A stretch of DNA of 61,012 bases from JBBPZA01 sp038199375 (GTDB lineage Bacteria; Actinomycetota; Thermoleophilia; Solirubrobacterales; Solirubrobacteraceae): assembly GCA_038199375.1 (NCBI GenBank), contig JBBPZA010000009.1, positions 1-61,012 on the forward strand. Reading direction: 5' to 3'. Below are positions 22,864 to 31,394 of this stretch, piece by piece. A program made the translations under genes and the position numbers. The number at the start of each line of letters is the position of its first letter. Positions within the stretch are counted from its first letter, which is position 1. The notes beneath the pieces were generated by a model that was not told the origin of the DNA, did no database searches, and saw only the letters and a program-made list of their open reading frames with translations.

Positions 22864-23275
22864 CGGACACCCACCGCCAGCGCCAGGCGCAGGCCACGCG
22901 CGGCGAGATCGTCGCCGCGGCGCGACGGCTGTTTGCCCAGGGCGGCTATGTCGACACGTCAGTCGCGCAGATCGCCGAGGAGGCCGGCGTCGCTGTCCAG
23001 ACCGTCTACAAGAGCATGCATTCGAAGACCGCGTCCTGATGGCGCTCGTCGAAGGAGAGCGCCGCCATCGCGCCGGCACCGGCGAGCTCGCACGCCGCCT
23101 CCACGCTCTCGGGGCTCTGCGCGACGGAATCTCCGACGAGGACGCCGCGGTGACCATCAGCCTGCTCACCTCGCGTCATGCCTTCCACGAGATCGTCATC
23201 GACCGGGGCTGGAGCTTTGACGAGGCCGCCGCGTGGATCGAGCGGATGCTCACCACCCCACTCCTCCGCACCTGA
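22860..23275 (+). pseudogene. Broken TetR-family regulator
   Basis: The first part, from a CTG overlapping the selD stop, reads TRGEIVAAARRLFAQGGY, then VAQIAEEAGVAVQTVYKSM: a perfect TetR DNA-binding domain, stopping at 23039. The second part, in another frame (23039-23275), reads LGALRDGISDEDAAVTISLL and AAAWIERMLTTPLLR, the C-terminal end of a TetR ligand domain. About 60 residues between them are missing and the frame is shifted. The DNA-binding domain alone may still be translated, coupled to selD. Confidence 0.75.
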
Positions 23276-23347
23276 GCGCAGACGACGCTCGCGATCAATG
23301 CGCGGCGGCCTCGAGACCACCCCCGATGGTGGCGGGCAGCCCGCCCT

Positions 23348-24109
23348 CTAATAGCCGCGCTTCAGGCGCGCCAGCGGCAAGCCGGCGAGCAGGCCCACGA
23401 GGGCGCCGGCCACCGCGGCGAGCGGGCTGGCCTCCGCGACCGCGAGGGGCAAGGCAAACAGCGCCAGAGCGAGGACGAGAACCCCGAGCATGTCCGCGTC
23501 GGCGTCCTCGCCGCGGCGCATCTCGAGCAGCGGCGCGACCGCCCATGCGCACAGCAGGGCGAGCGCGACGGCGTTGCCGCCGGCCGCGGCGGGGAAGGAG
23601 TCCAGCACCGAGACGGCGAGCATGCCGAACCCGCTCGCACTGAGGAAGAGCAGGATGACCGGGACCGGGCCGTGGCGGCGTTCGAGCAGCCACCCGAACA
23701 GGGCAACCCCCAGCAGCGCGACGAACGCATAGCCGATGTTGTCATAGACGAAGCTCGCGGTGAACACCCGCCACCAGTCGTCGCCAACCGCTCCGTTGAT
23801 CACGAGGTCGTCGACGCGGACGAGCCCGGCCCGGTAGACGAGCAGCAGGACCAGGGAGGCGAGGACGAGGGCGCCGGTGGCCCACGGCCGTCCGTCGATG
23901 CGGATGCCGGGGATCTCGCCGCGGCGCATGGGCGGCAGCGACGGCGCCAGGCGGCGCTTGGGCTTCTCGGCCGGAAAGCCGTTCCGGTCGAGCTTGGGCG
24001 CGCGCTTGCGCAGGCGGCTCCCGCAGTACGGGCACTCCGTGATGTAGGGGCTGACCTCGGATCCGCAGGTCTTGCAGACGACGAAGAGATCGGGCCCGCT
24101 CGAGGACAT
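23348..24109 (-). CDS. Zinc-ribbon, rhomboid-like membrane protein lacking the catalytic serine
   Basis: 253 residues. An N-terminal zinc ribbon CKTCG (Cys12/15) ... CPYCG (Cys27/30) precedes a cytoplasmic linker and about six membrane segments. WWRVFTASFVYDN, then ALFGWLLERRHG match the WR..T..F and G...E...G landmarks of rhomboid proteases. The position expected to carry GxSG instead reads AAGGNAVALAL, and no catalytic His is evident. It is probably a pseudoprotease involved in binding rather than cleaving membrane proteins. A TAGAAT box 8 nt before the ATG suggests leaderless expression. Confidence 0.75.
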   Translation of the reverse strand: MSSSGPDLFVVCKTCGSEVSPYITECPYCGSRLRKRAPKLDRNGFPAEKPKRRLAPSLPPMRRGEIPGIRIDGRPWATGALVLASLVLLLVYRAGLVRVDDLVINGAVGDDWWRVFTASFVYDNIGYAFVALLGVALFGWLLERRHGPVPVILLFLSASGFGMLAVSVLDSFPAAAGGNAVALALLCAWAVAPLLEMRRGEDADADMLGVLVLALALFALPLAVAEASPLAAVAGALVGLLAGLPLARLKRGY

Positions 24110-24117
24110 CGAAAGCG

Positions 24118-24123
24118 ATTCTA
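24118..24123 (-). promoter_or_regulatory. -10 box TAGAAT of the rhomboid-like gene
   Basis: TAGAAT on the minus strand ends 8 nt before ATG 24109, placing the expected transcription start at or next to the start codon. Confidence 0.5.
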
Positions 24124-24186
24124 GAGCGGGCGCGAAGGCGGGCCGCCGCCGTGCGGGCGTACTTGCCGCGGTAGGGTGACGAATGG

Positions 24187-25287
24187 CTACGGTGTCGTCG
24201 CCGCGACGATCTCCGCGACGACCTCGCGGAGGTCGTGGTTGGCTTCGTAGACGATCGCTTGGCGCTCGGCTCCGTTGCCGCGGTCGAGCAGGTCTGTGAG
24301 CGCGTCGAGCTCGTTGGCCGAGCCGAGGTCCTGCGCGTGCTCGCGCAGGCGGTCATAGAGTCGCCGGGCGAGCTTCTTGGTCTGCACCCGCTCGCGGTCG
24401 GGCAGGTCGACGAGCTCGCCTTGGAGGCCGTGGCGCGCCGCGATCCACTTGTTCTCGTCGAGCATCTCGTAGGGATAGCGCGAGAGCTCGGTGCCCTCCT
24501 CGAAGTGGATCGCGAGCTCGCGCACCATCGCCTGGACCAGGGCGCCGAGGGCGAGCGTGTGCTCCACGCGGGTCTGCGCGTCCATGACCCTGACCTCGAC
24601 CGTCCCGAACATGGGGTGGGGCCGCACGTCGTACCAGAGGTAGGTGTAGTCTTCGATCACCCGGCTCTCGACCATGAAGCCGATCCGCTTGGCGTAGTCG
24701 TCCCAGTCCTCGTAGCGCGGGGGGATCCCGACGCGCGGGAAGGCGCGGAAGATCGGCGTGCGCACCGAAGCCAGTCCTGTCGCGTTTCCCCGCCAGAAGG
24801 GCGAGTTGGCCGACAGCGCGAGCAGGAGCGGGACGTGCACGCGCATCCCGTTGGCGACGTGGATCGCCTTGTCGGGATCGTCGAGCCCCACGTGCACGTG
24901 GATCCCGAAGATGATCTCCTGCCGGGCCACGAAGCGCAGTGCCGAGACCAGGTCACGGTAGCGCGGCCGGGCGACGATCCGTTGGTCCTCCCACATCGCC
25001 AAGGGGTGTGTCCCCGCCGAGCCGATGGTCAGGTTGCGGCGCGCCGCCGTCTCGCGCACCTGGGCGCGCAGCGCCCGCAGCTGGGCGCCCGCGTCGTAGG
25101 TGTTCTTACACGGCTCGGTGGCGATCTCGAGCACCGACTCCATGAGCTCGGGCTTGATCTCGCCCGCCGGCGCCTGCTCGAGAAGCGACTCGATGGCGTT
25201 GGTGAGCTCGAGGGTCTCGCCATCGAGGATCATCAGCTCCTCCTCGATGCCGATCGTGTAGCTGGGGCCGGTGAACTCGTGCTCCAT
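24187..25287 (-). CDS. Carboxylate-amine ligase, YbdK/GCS2 type (glutamate-cysteine ligase family)
   Basis: 366 residues, the family norm. TIGIEEELMILD carries the ATP/Mg-binding Glu residues; GTHPLAMWEDQRI, GIHVHVGLDDPD, ALSANSPFWRG and FGTVEVRVMDAQT are the landmarks of the GCS2 family. It joins a carboxylate to an amine using ATP, with weak glutamate-cysteine ligase activity in characterised members; the physiological substrate is uncertain. It lies 45 bp downstream of the GH65 gene on the same strand and likely shares its operon. Confidence 0.9.
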   Translation of the reverse strand: MEHEFTGPSYTIGIEEELMILDGETLELTNAIESLLEQAPAGEIKPELMESVLEIATEPCKNTYDAGAQLRALRAQVRETAARRNLTIGSAGTHPLAMWEDQRIVARPRYRDLVSALRFVARQEIIFGIHVHVGLDDPDKAIHVANGMRVHVPLLLALSANSPFWRGNATGLASVRTPIFRAFPRVGIPPRYEDWDDYAKRIGFMVESRVIEDYTYLWYDVRPHPMFGTVEVRVMDAQTRVEHTLALGALVQAMVRELAIHFEEGTELSRYPYEMLDENKWIAARHGLQGELVDLPDRERVQTKKLARRLYDRLREHAQDLGSANELDALTDLLDRGNGAERQAIVYEANHDLREVVAEIVAATTP

Positions 25288-25332
25288 GCCGGCGCCAGGG
25301 TACCCGGGAGCCCGGAGCGGACCGCCGGAAGC

Positions 25333-27717
25333 TCAGACGCTCGACGGCGGCTCCCGCGGCGCGCTGACCGGGTTTCCGACCGCGACGCGCAGCTCACGGC
25401 CCTCGTCGGCGAGGACGAGCGGCTCGCCCTCCAGGAGCGTGTAGGTGCTCCCCCGGCGCTCGAGGTCGACCTCGAGGAGCCGGCCGCGCAGGCGCAGGCG
25501 GAAGCGCAGCCGGGTCCACTCGCTGGGCAGGCGCGGGCGCAGGGCGACCTCGCCGTCGTCGTCGCGCAGACCGGCGAAGCCGGCGACCAAGGCGATCCAC
25601 GTTCCCCCGCAGGAGGCGATGTGAATTCCGTCGGCGGTGTTGCCGTGCGCGTCGGCGAGGTCGACCGAGCACGCGTGCTGGAAGTACTCGTAGGCGGCCG
25701 ACGAGTATCCGAGCTCTGAGGCCATCACGCTCTGGATGCACGCCGACAGGGTCGAGTCCCCCGTCGTGAGCGGGTCGTAGTAGTCAAAGGCCTTGCGCTT
25801 CTCCTCTTCGGTGAAGGCGCTCCCGGCGAGGTAGGTCGCCAGCACGACGTCGGCCTGCTTGATGACCTGGTGGCGGTAGAGCTCGAGCGGGTGGTAGTGC
25901 AGCAGCAGCGGGTAGTGGTCCATCGGGGTGGCCGCGAAGTCCCAGCGCTCGCGGACGAGGAAGTCCTCGTCCTGGAGCACGCCGACGCCCTCGTCGTAGG
26001 GAATGTGCATCCGCTCGGCTGCCTGGCGCCAGGCCTCCACCTCGTCGTCCTCGAGGCTCGTCGCCGCCACGAGACGCGCGAGGGCGTCGGGGTGCTCGGC
26101 GCCGAGCCATTCGACGGCCCTCACCGCGCCCCGGAGGTTCTCGCGGGCCATGAGGTTGGTGTAGGCGTTGTTGTCGACCACCGTGGAGTACTCGTCGGGC
26201 CCGGTCACGCCGTTGATGACGAAGCGCCCTCCCCGGTAATCGGAGAAGAAGCCCAGATCGACCCAGAAGCGCGCCGTCTCGACGAGCACCTCGGCGCCGG
26301 CCTCGAGCATGAGCGAGTCGTCGCCGCTGACCCGGCGGTAGGAGCGCAGAGCATGGGCCACGTCAGCGTCGATGTGGTACTGGGCGGTACCCGCGGCGAA
26401 GTAGGCCGAGGCCTCCTCGCCGTTGATCGTGCGCCACGGAAACAGCGCGCCCCGGTGGCCGACCTCGCGCGCCCGTCGGCGGCCCGCGTCGAGCAGGCCG
26501 CAGCGGAACTCGAGCACTTGCCGCGCACGCTGGGGGTCGGTGTGCAGGAGGAAGGGGACGACGTAGGCCTCGGTGTCCCAGAAGTAATGGCCCTCGTAGC
26601 CCCGGCCGCTCAGCCCCTTGGCCGGTACGCCGAGCCCCTCCGCGCGGTGGGTGGCCTGCAGCAGCGAGAAGAGGTCGAAGCGGACCGCCTGCTGGAGCGT
26701 CGGGGCGCCGTCGATCTCGACGTCGCTTCGCTCCCAGAACTCCTCGACGTGGCGGCGCTGGGCGGCCTCGACCGCCTCGAGCCCGTCGACGCAGGCGCGC
26801 TCGAGCGTGCGCTCCGTCCTGGCCAGGAGATCGCCGGGGGGAGCATCGGAGTCGTAGTGATAGGCGACGAACTTGGTGAGCTGCAGCGGAGAGCCCGGGT
26901 CGAGGTCGGCGAGCACGACCACCCGGGCGCCGTCGCCTTCCGCGTCGGCGCGAACCGAGCTGGCGGGGTTGCCCGCGAGAAGGTGGCCCATCCCGCAGCC
27001 GAGCTCGAGCCCGCTGGAGGGCGCGCGGAGCAGCAGGGCGGCCCGCGCGTCGTGCGCATGGGCCTCGAGCGGTGCGAGCACCTTGCCGGCGAAGCCGCGG
27101 CCGACCCGGGGGTCCTGTGAGGCGGCGCGCGGGCCGTGGGTGACCAGCTCGGAGGAGATCGCCACGTAGACGGTCTCCTCGAGCGCCTCGACCTCGTAGT
27201 GGATGGCGGCAAGGTGGCGGCGCTGGAGGGAGGCCAGCCGCCGTGAGCGGACCGCGATCCGCTGCCCGCGCAGCGTCTCGAACTCCAGCTCGCGGTGGAG
27301 GATGCCGGTCCGCATGTCCAGGACGCGCTCATAGGAGAGGAGGCGGGCGGTCCGCAGGTCGAAGGGCTCGTCCTCGACGAACAGGCGGACGATCGCCCCG
27401 TCGGGGGCGTTGACGATGGTCTGGCCGGTGCGGGCCAAGCCGTAGGCGTCCTCCGGGTAGACGATCGGCCACGTCTCGTGGAACCCGTTGACCAGCGCGC
27501 CGGGGTCGTGGACGGGAGCGCCCTCCTCGTGGGTGCCGCGCAGACCGAGGTAGCCGTTGCTCACGGCGAAGATCGACTCGAGCTGTGGGACCAGCTCTTC
27601 GGAGGGGCGCAGCTCGACGATCCGCCACGGGTCCGGGGGGAAGGCGTGGTGCGAGGGCGTGCGGCGACGGCGCTCCTCGATGCGCTCGCGCAGGCGCGGC
27701 GCGCGGGCACGGCTCAC
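25333..27717 (-). CDS. Glycoside hydrolase family 65 disaccharide phosphorylase
   Basis: 794 residues from GTG 27717. The N-terminal beta-sandwich begins WRIVELRPSEELVPQLESIF, then SNGYLGLRGTHEEG; the (alpha/alpha)6 barrel contains YWDTE-like GHYFWDTEAYV, the catalytic-acid motif GVTGPDEY with VDNNAYTN, and HTDP..RARQVL. KQADVVLA near the end contacts phosphate in homologues. The enzyme phosphorolyses an alpha-linked disaccharide (trehalose, maltose, kojibiose or nigerose) to beta-glucose 1-phosphate plus glucose in the cytosol. The beta-phosphoglucomutase gene 67 bp upstream completes conversion to glucose 6-phosphate. A longer frame upstream is read out-of-frame through that gene. Confidence 0.92.
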   Translation of the reverse strand: MSRARAPRLRERIEERRRRTPSHHAFPPDPWRIVELRPSEELVPQLESIFAVSNGYLGLRGTHEEGAPVHDPGALVNGFHETWPIVYPEDAYGLARTGQTIVNAPDGAIVRLFVEDEPFDLRTARLLSYERVLDMRTGILHRELEFETLRGQRIAVRSRRLASLQRRHLAAIHYEVEALEETVYVAISSELVTHGPRAASQDPRVGRGFAGKVLAPLEAHAHDARAALLLRAPSSGLELGCGMGHLLAGNPASSVRADAEGDGARVVVLADLDPGSPLQLTKFVAYHYDSDAPPGDLLARTERTLERACVDGLEAVEAAQRRHVEEFWERSDVEIDGAPTLQQAVRFDLFSLLQATHRAEGLGVPAKGLSGRGYEGHYFWDTEAYVVPFLLHTDPQRARQVLEFRCGLLDAGRRRAREVGHRGALFPWRTINGEEASAYFAAGTAQYHIDADVAHALRSYRRVSGDDSLMLEAGAEVLVETARFWVDLGFFSDYRGGRFVINGVTGPDEYSTVVDNNAYTNLMARENLRGAVRAVEWLGAEHPDALARLVAATSLEDDEVEAWRQAAERMHIPYDEGVGVLQDEDFLVRERWDFAATPMDHYPLLLHYHPLELYRHQVIKQADVVLATYLAGSAFTEEEKRKAFDYYDPLTTGDSTLSACIQSVMASELGYSSAAYEYFQHACSVDLADAHGNTADGIHIASCGGTWIALVAGFAGLRDDDGEVALRPRLPSEWTRLRFRLRLRGRLLEVDLERRGSTYTLLEGEPLVLADEGRELRVAVGNPVSAPREPPSSV

Positions 27718-27784
27718 GTGACGAGCTCGCGCGAGCTCGAAGGGGGCTCTGCGGTCCTGCACGGGCGCGCCGCGCGGGAGCGGC

Positions 27785-28504
27785 TCACGCGACGAGCTCG
27801 GAGAGGTCGTGCACGACGGCGTCGGCGCCGGCGGCCAGCAGCTCGGCGGGCTCGGCGTTGCGCGCCACGCCGAGGACGAGGCCGAAGCGACCCGCCCGGC
27901 CCGCCGCCACGCCGGCCAGCGCGTCCTCGACCACCACCGTGCGCTCGAGCGAAGCCCGGAGACGGCGTGCCCCCTCGAGGAACTGGTCCGGGGCGGGCTT
28001 GCCGTGGAGGTGGAGGTCGACGAGGGCGTTGCCGTCCACGACCTCCTCGAAGAGCCCGCGGATCCCGCATGCCTCGAGCACCGCGACGGCGTTGGCGCTC
28101 GAGGAGACGACCGCGGTGCGGATGCCTCCCTCGCGCAGCTGCTCCACCCAGCGGACCGAGCCGGGGTAGGCCTCGATCCCTCCCTTGGCCACCTCCCGCT
28201 CCACGAGCGCCTGCTTTCGCTGCCCGATCCCGTGGATCGTGAAGGCGTCGGGCGGATCGCCGGAGCCGCCCTCGGGCGGATGGATGTCGCGTGAGGCGAG
28301 GAAGTCGCGCACCCCGTCCTCACGAGGCTTTCCGTCGACGTAGCGCTCGTAGTCGTGGTCGGCGTCGAACGGCGCCTGCCCGGGCGCGTGCTCTGGAAGG
28401 AGCCCGTCGAAGGTCTCCTTCCACGCGCGGGCGTGGAGCGAGGCGGTCGAGGTCAGGACGCCGTCGAGGTCGAAGAGGACGGCGTCGTAGCGCTCGCTGG
28501 TGAT
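27785..28504 (-). CDS. Beta-phosphoglucomutase-like HAD phosphatase
   Basis: About 240 residues. YDAVLFDLDGVLTSTASLH holds the HAD nucleophile Asp and the Asp+2; the cap follows, then AVVSSSANAVAVL, GKPAPDQFLEGARR and TVVVEDALAGVAAGRAG complete the motifs of beta-PGM. It converts the beta-glucose 1-phosphate made by the adjacent GH65 enzyme to glucose 6-phosphate. The start is unclear: upstream there is no in-frame ATG, GTG or TTG until a codon deep in the divergent nuclease gene. The coordinate given is an ATC (DIT-SERYDAVLF), without a ribosome-binding site. Translation start is therefore uncertain by tens of residues. Confidence 0.8.
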   Translation of the reverse strand: MTSERYDAVLFDLDGVLTSTASLHARAWKETFDGLLPEHAPGQAPFDADHDYERYVDGKPREDGVRDFLASRDIHPPEGGSGDPPDAFTIHGIGQRKQALVEREVAKGGIEAYPGSVRWVEQLREGGIRTAVVSSSANAVAVLEACGIRGLFEEVVDGNALVDLHLHGKPAPDQFLEGARRLRASLERTVVVEDALAGVAAGRAGRFGLVLGVARNAEPAELLAAGADAVVHDLSELVA

Positions 28505-28600
28505 GTCGGGGGTGGGAGAGACCGCCGCAGCGTATCCCGCGCGGGTGCGCGGGGGCTCGGGTGCTCCAGGCAGGGGGGCGAATCCGGCCGACCGCGACCC

Positions 28601-28606
28601 TAGGGT
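28601..28606 (+). promoter_or_regulatory. -10 box TAGGGT of the nuclease gene
   Basis: TAGGGT followed by 6 nt and the ATG at 28613; no Shine-Dalgarno fits in between. Leaderless transcript expected. Confidence 0.5.
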
Positions 28607-28612
28607 CAGCGA

Positions 28613-29119
28613 ATGTCCTGGCGTCGCGCCCTCCCCTGGCTCCTGCTCTTCGTCGTCCTCTCGGCGGCGGGCGCGGGCGGCCTGGGCATCGGAGGCGAGG
28701 ACGACGAGGCCCGGTCCGGCTCGGGCCGGATCACCCGCGTGGTCGACGGCGACACCGTGCACGTGTCGCTCGCGGGCCGCGACGAGACCGTGCGCTACAT
28801 CGGCGTCGACACCCCGGAGACCAAGAAGCCCGGCACGCCGGTCGAGTGCTTCGGCAAGGCCGCAAGCGCGGCGAACGAGCGGCTCGTCTCCGGCGAGCGG
28901 GTGAGCCTGGACTTCGACGCGGAGCGCCGCGACCGCTACGGCCGTCTGCTGGCCTACGTGTTCCGCCGCCGCGACGGGCTCTTCGTCAACGCGGCCCTCG
29001 TCCGCGGCGGCTTCGCGACCACGCTCTCCATCCCGCCCAACGTCGCCGAGGCAGGGCGCTTCCGGGCACTCGAGCGCCGGGCGCGCGCGCTCGGAAGAGG
29101 CCTCTGGCGGGCGTGCTGA
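28613..29119 (+). CDS. Secreted staphylococcal-nuclease-like thermonuclease
   Basis: 168 residues. An N-terminal hydrophobic signal or anchor (ALPWLLLFVVLSAAGAGGLG) is followed by the SNase OB-fold: ITRVVDGDTVHV, VRYIGVDTPETK (catalytic Arg and Glu) and RDRYGRLLAYVF (second catalytic Arg). It cuts nucleic acids outside the membrane using Ca2+, for nutrient phosphate or DNA turnover. Cysteines in VECFGKAA and at the last residue could pair. It is transcribed divergently from the phosphoglucomutase operon. Confidence 0.9.
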   Translation: MSWRRALPWLLLFVVLSAAGAGGLGIGGEDDEARSGSGRITRVVDGDTVHVSLAGRDETVRYIGVDTPETKKPGTPVECFGKAASAANERLVSGERVSLDFDAERRDRYGRLLAYVFRRRDGLFVNAALVRGGFATTLSIPPNVAEAGRFRALERRARALGRGLWRAC

Positions 29120-29157
29120 ACGTGCGCGGGCGCAGGGTTATGTCGTCTTGGCGGTGC

Positions 29158-29163
29158 TAGGCT
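29158..29163 (+). promoter_or_regulatory. -10 box TAGGCT of the small membrane-protein gene
   Basis: TAGGCT followed by 7 nt and the ATG at 29171, with no ribosome-binding site between them. Confidence 0.5.
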
Positions 29164-29170
29164 CAGCCCG

Positions 29171-29410
29171 ATGAGGATGCGTCAGAGCCTCGCGGAGATC
29201 GAGGAGGCCTTCGAGCAGGAGATCGAGCTCGACCGCACCCGGCGGGAGCGGCTCAACAAGACCGCGATCCAACGGACGCGGAGCCGCCGGGTCCAGCGCG
29301 TGCACAAGAAGGGCTCGGTCCGCTTCATCCTCCTCACGCTCGCGCTCATCGCCACCGCCGTCGTCGTGACCGTGGCGATGTTCGAGGCGCTCTACATCGT
29401 CATGGGCTGA
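29171..29410 (+). CDS. Small single-pass membrane protein
   Basis: 79 residues: a charged, coiled-coil-prone N-terminus (SLAEIEEAFEQEIELDRTRR), a very basic linker, and one membrane helix (SVRFILLTLALIATAVVVTV) near the C-terminus. No family name can be given. The gene is probably monocistronic with a leaderless mRNA. Convergent to csrA. Confidence 0.7.
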   Translation: MRMRQSLAEIEEAFEQEIELDRTRRERLNKTAIQRTRSRRVQRVHKKGSVRFILLTLALIATAVVVTVAMFEALYIVMG

Positions 29411-29482
29411 GCGGCCAATCTCGGGGCAGCGGGCCGCGGCCGCCCGCACTCGCGAGCCGACCGCTGCCTGCCCCTGCTAGAG

Positions 29483-29713
29483 CTACGCCTGTCCGAGCTC
29501 CCGAAGCGCCGCGTCGACCTTCTCTCGAGACCCTTCGCCCGACGATGCCTGCTCTTCCTGGATCTCGAGGTAGACCTCGGTCCGGAAGACGGGAATGTCG
29601 CGCGGGGCCTGGATACCGATGCGGACCTTCTCGCCCATGATCGACAGGACGGAGACTTCTATGTCGTCGCCGATCATGATGCTCTGGTTGGACTTGCGGG
29701 TGAGAACCAGCAT
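29483..29713 (-). CDS. csrA: Carbon storage regulator CsrA
   Basis: 76 residues. MLVLTRKSNQSIMIGDDIEV, then VRIGIQAPRDIPVFRTEVYLEI is the complete CsrA RNA-binding fold, including the conserved Leu4, Arg6 and the C-terminal Arg. It binds GGA motifs in mRNA leaders to control translation. In flagellated bacteria it usually sits with fliW or flagellin genes; none is present here. The tail of about 20 residues is acidic/helical. An operon partner is not visible. Confidence 0.93.
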   Translation of the reverse strand: MLVLTRKSNQSIMIGDDIEVSVLSIMGEKVRIGIQAPRDIPVFRTEVYLEIQEEQASSGEGSREKVDAALRELGQA

Positions 29714-29879
29714 GGTGAGCGCCTCCCTGCTCGCCTTCCGCCGTCACTAAAGCAGTCGCGCCTCCCGAGCGCAAGGCGGTTGGACGTGACTGTTCGAGGT
29801 GGAGGGTACCCGCACATCGGAGGGTCTGACCCCCTTCGTTGCGCGCCCTTCAACGGCGGCCTGTAGGCTGCGCGGCCAC

Positions 29880-30455
29880 ATGGCCCGCCGCTCCCTGCGT
29901 CCCAACCTCAACCAGATCCGCGTCTGGGTCCGGCAGGGACGGACGGATGCGTGGATAGCCCACCAGCTCGAAGTCACCGTCCAGCAGATCGCGGCCTTCC
30001 GGCGCGAGCACGAGCTCGACAACGGTGAGTCCACGGCCGCCGCGGACTTCGACGACGAGATCGACCTTCGCGCCGAGGACGACGCGCGCATCGCGGCCGA
30101 GCTCGAGGCCGCGCAGGCGGCGCGCGAGGAGGCCGGCGAGGAGGAGGACGCGCCCGCGCCGGACGCCGAGGACGGCGACGAATCGGCAGGGCAGCCACGG
30201 CGACGCCGCGGGCGGCGGGGCGGCCGCGGGCGGGCGCGCAGGCCGTCCGTGCTGGAGGGGACCTTCGATCACGGCGAAGAGGGCTACGGCCTGTGGCTCG
30301 ACCCGGCCATCGAGGACGATCCTACCTACGCGGAGCACTGGGCCGGCCACCGTCCGGTCGAGGTCGTAGTCGAACCCGAGCAGATCGTCATCCGCCGAGC
30401 GGGCGGAGATGACGAGGACGACGGCGCCGAGAGCGACGAGGAGCCGGTCGGCTAA
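29880..30455 (+). CDS. Conserved HTH-containing acidic protein
   Basis: 191 residues from ATG 29880. The N-terminus reads LNQIRVWVRQGRTDAWIAHQ, then LEVTVQQIAAFRREHEL, a helix-turn-helix-like unit; a highly acidic middle and a short RRRRGRRGGRGRARR basic patch follow, and the C-terminus (GTFDHGEEGYGLWLDPAI, PVEVVVEPEQIVIRRA) looks like a small beta domain. Function unknown. Longer starts upstream were rejected because they add low-complexity sequence before the conserved start. Confidence 0.7.
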   Translation: MARRSLRPNLNQIRVWVRQGRTDAWIAHQLEVTVQQIAAFRREHELDNGESTAAADFDDEIDLRAEDDARIAAELEAAQAAREEAGEEEDAPAPDAEDGDESAGQPRRRRGRRGGRGRARRPSVLEGTFDHGEEGYGLWLDPAIEDDPTYAEHWAGHRPVEVVVEPEQIVIRRAGGDDEDDGAESDEEPVG

Positions 30456-30510
30456 GGGTCTATCCCGATAGGAGTATGCGTCGGGGGCGGCCCTAAGGGG
30501 CTCGACGGCC

Positions 30511-30852
30511 CTACCGCGCGCCGTCGGCGCGGGAGAGCTCCGTGCGGCGGCCCCCGGCGTAGTCGGCGGCCTCGCGGACGTAGCGGGCGAAGGCGGCGTC
30601 GGCGACGACCGCGGCATCCCAGGCGTCAGGCTCTTGTGGCGCAGCGTCGACGGCGAGCTGGAGCGTCCAGTCCGTTCCCCGCCCGTAGAGCTCGACGAGC
30701 TCGTCGGTAGTGAAGCGGCCGCCCAGCCGGCGGCGAAGCTCGGCGACGATGCGCTCGACCACCCGCTCGAGCGTGGGCCGAAGCTCGGGTGGGGCGTCGC
30801 GCAGGCGCCGGTGGCCGTCGTCCCACTGCGCCCCGGCCGTCTCGTAGCTCAC
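30511..30852 (-). CDS. Conserved hypothetical protein between csrA and divIC regions
   Basis: 113 residues from GTG 30852. Helical throughout: RPTLERVVERIVAELRRRLG, then FTTDELVELYGRGTDWTLQL and DAWDAAVVADAAFARYVREA. No family is recognised. Divergent from the DivIC-like gene, whose start is about 105 bp away. Confidence 0.6.
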   Translation of the reverse strand: MSYETAGAQWDDGHRRLRDAPPELRPTLERVVERIVAELRRRLGGRFTTDELVELYGRGTDWTLQLAVDAAPQEPDAWDAAVVADAAFARYVREAADYAGGRRTELSRADGAR

Positions 30853-30957
30853 TCGTCCCCGCTCCACTCGGTGCTGATCGCCGGCATCGCGCGAGGGTAG
30901 CGGGCGGTTCGTTGCAGCAGGAAGGGAGCGGCGGGCGGCGAACGAACCGGGCAGGCG

Positions 30958-31335
30958 ATGGCCTCCGCACGTTCCGCCCCACCGCTCGACCGCAGCCTCG
31001 CCGCGCGCTCGGCACGCGCCGCCCGCGTCGTCGAAGGCGCGACCACCGGCATCCGCTGGGACAGGGTGGGCCGCGTCGCCCTGCTCATCCTCCTGGCCGG
31101 GGTCCTCGCCCTCTACGTGCGTCCTGCCATCGCCTACGTCGGCGCCTGGCGAGAGTCGAAGGACCGCCAGGCCGACATCACCCGCCTCGAGCAGGACAAT
31201 CGCCGGCTCCTGGAGCGGCGCGCTGCGCTGCGCGACCCGCAGGTCATCGAGGCCGAAGCGCGTCGCCTCGGCATGGTCCGGCCGGGCGAGCGCCCCTACG
31301 TGGTCGACGGCCTGCCCGCCGAGCGGGCGCCGTAA
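30958..31335 (+). CDS. Septum formation initiator, DivIC/FtsB family
   Basis: 125 residues: a basic cytoplasmic N-terminus, a single membrane helix (VALLILLAGVLALYVRPAI), a coiled coil (ADITRLEQDNRRLLERRAAL) and the family end motif EAEARRLGMVRPGERPYVV. It forms part of the FtsB/FtsL/FtsQ divisome complex. Position next to eno is conserved in actinobacteria, although here the two genes converge. Confidence 0.88.
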   Translation: MASARSAPPLDRSLAARSARAARVVEGATTGIRWDRVGRVALLILLAGVLALYVRPAIAYVGAWRESKDRQADITRLEQDNRRLLERRAALRDPQVIEAEARRLGMVRPGERPYVVDGLPAERAP

Positions 31336-31394
31336 GAGAGCCGGCGCGACGCCCCAGGGGCACCGAGGAACGCCCGTTCTCCGGGCCCCACCCC

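Noticed and set aside
21835..23169. 444-codon frame antisense to selD
   Set aside because: Shadow of selD; the sense frame has all catalytic motifs.
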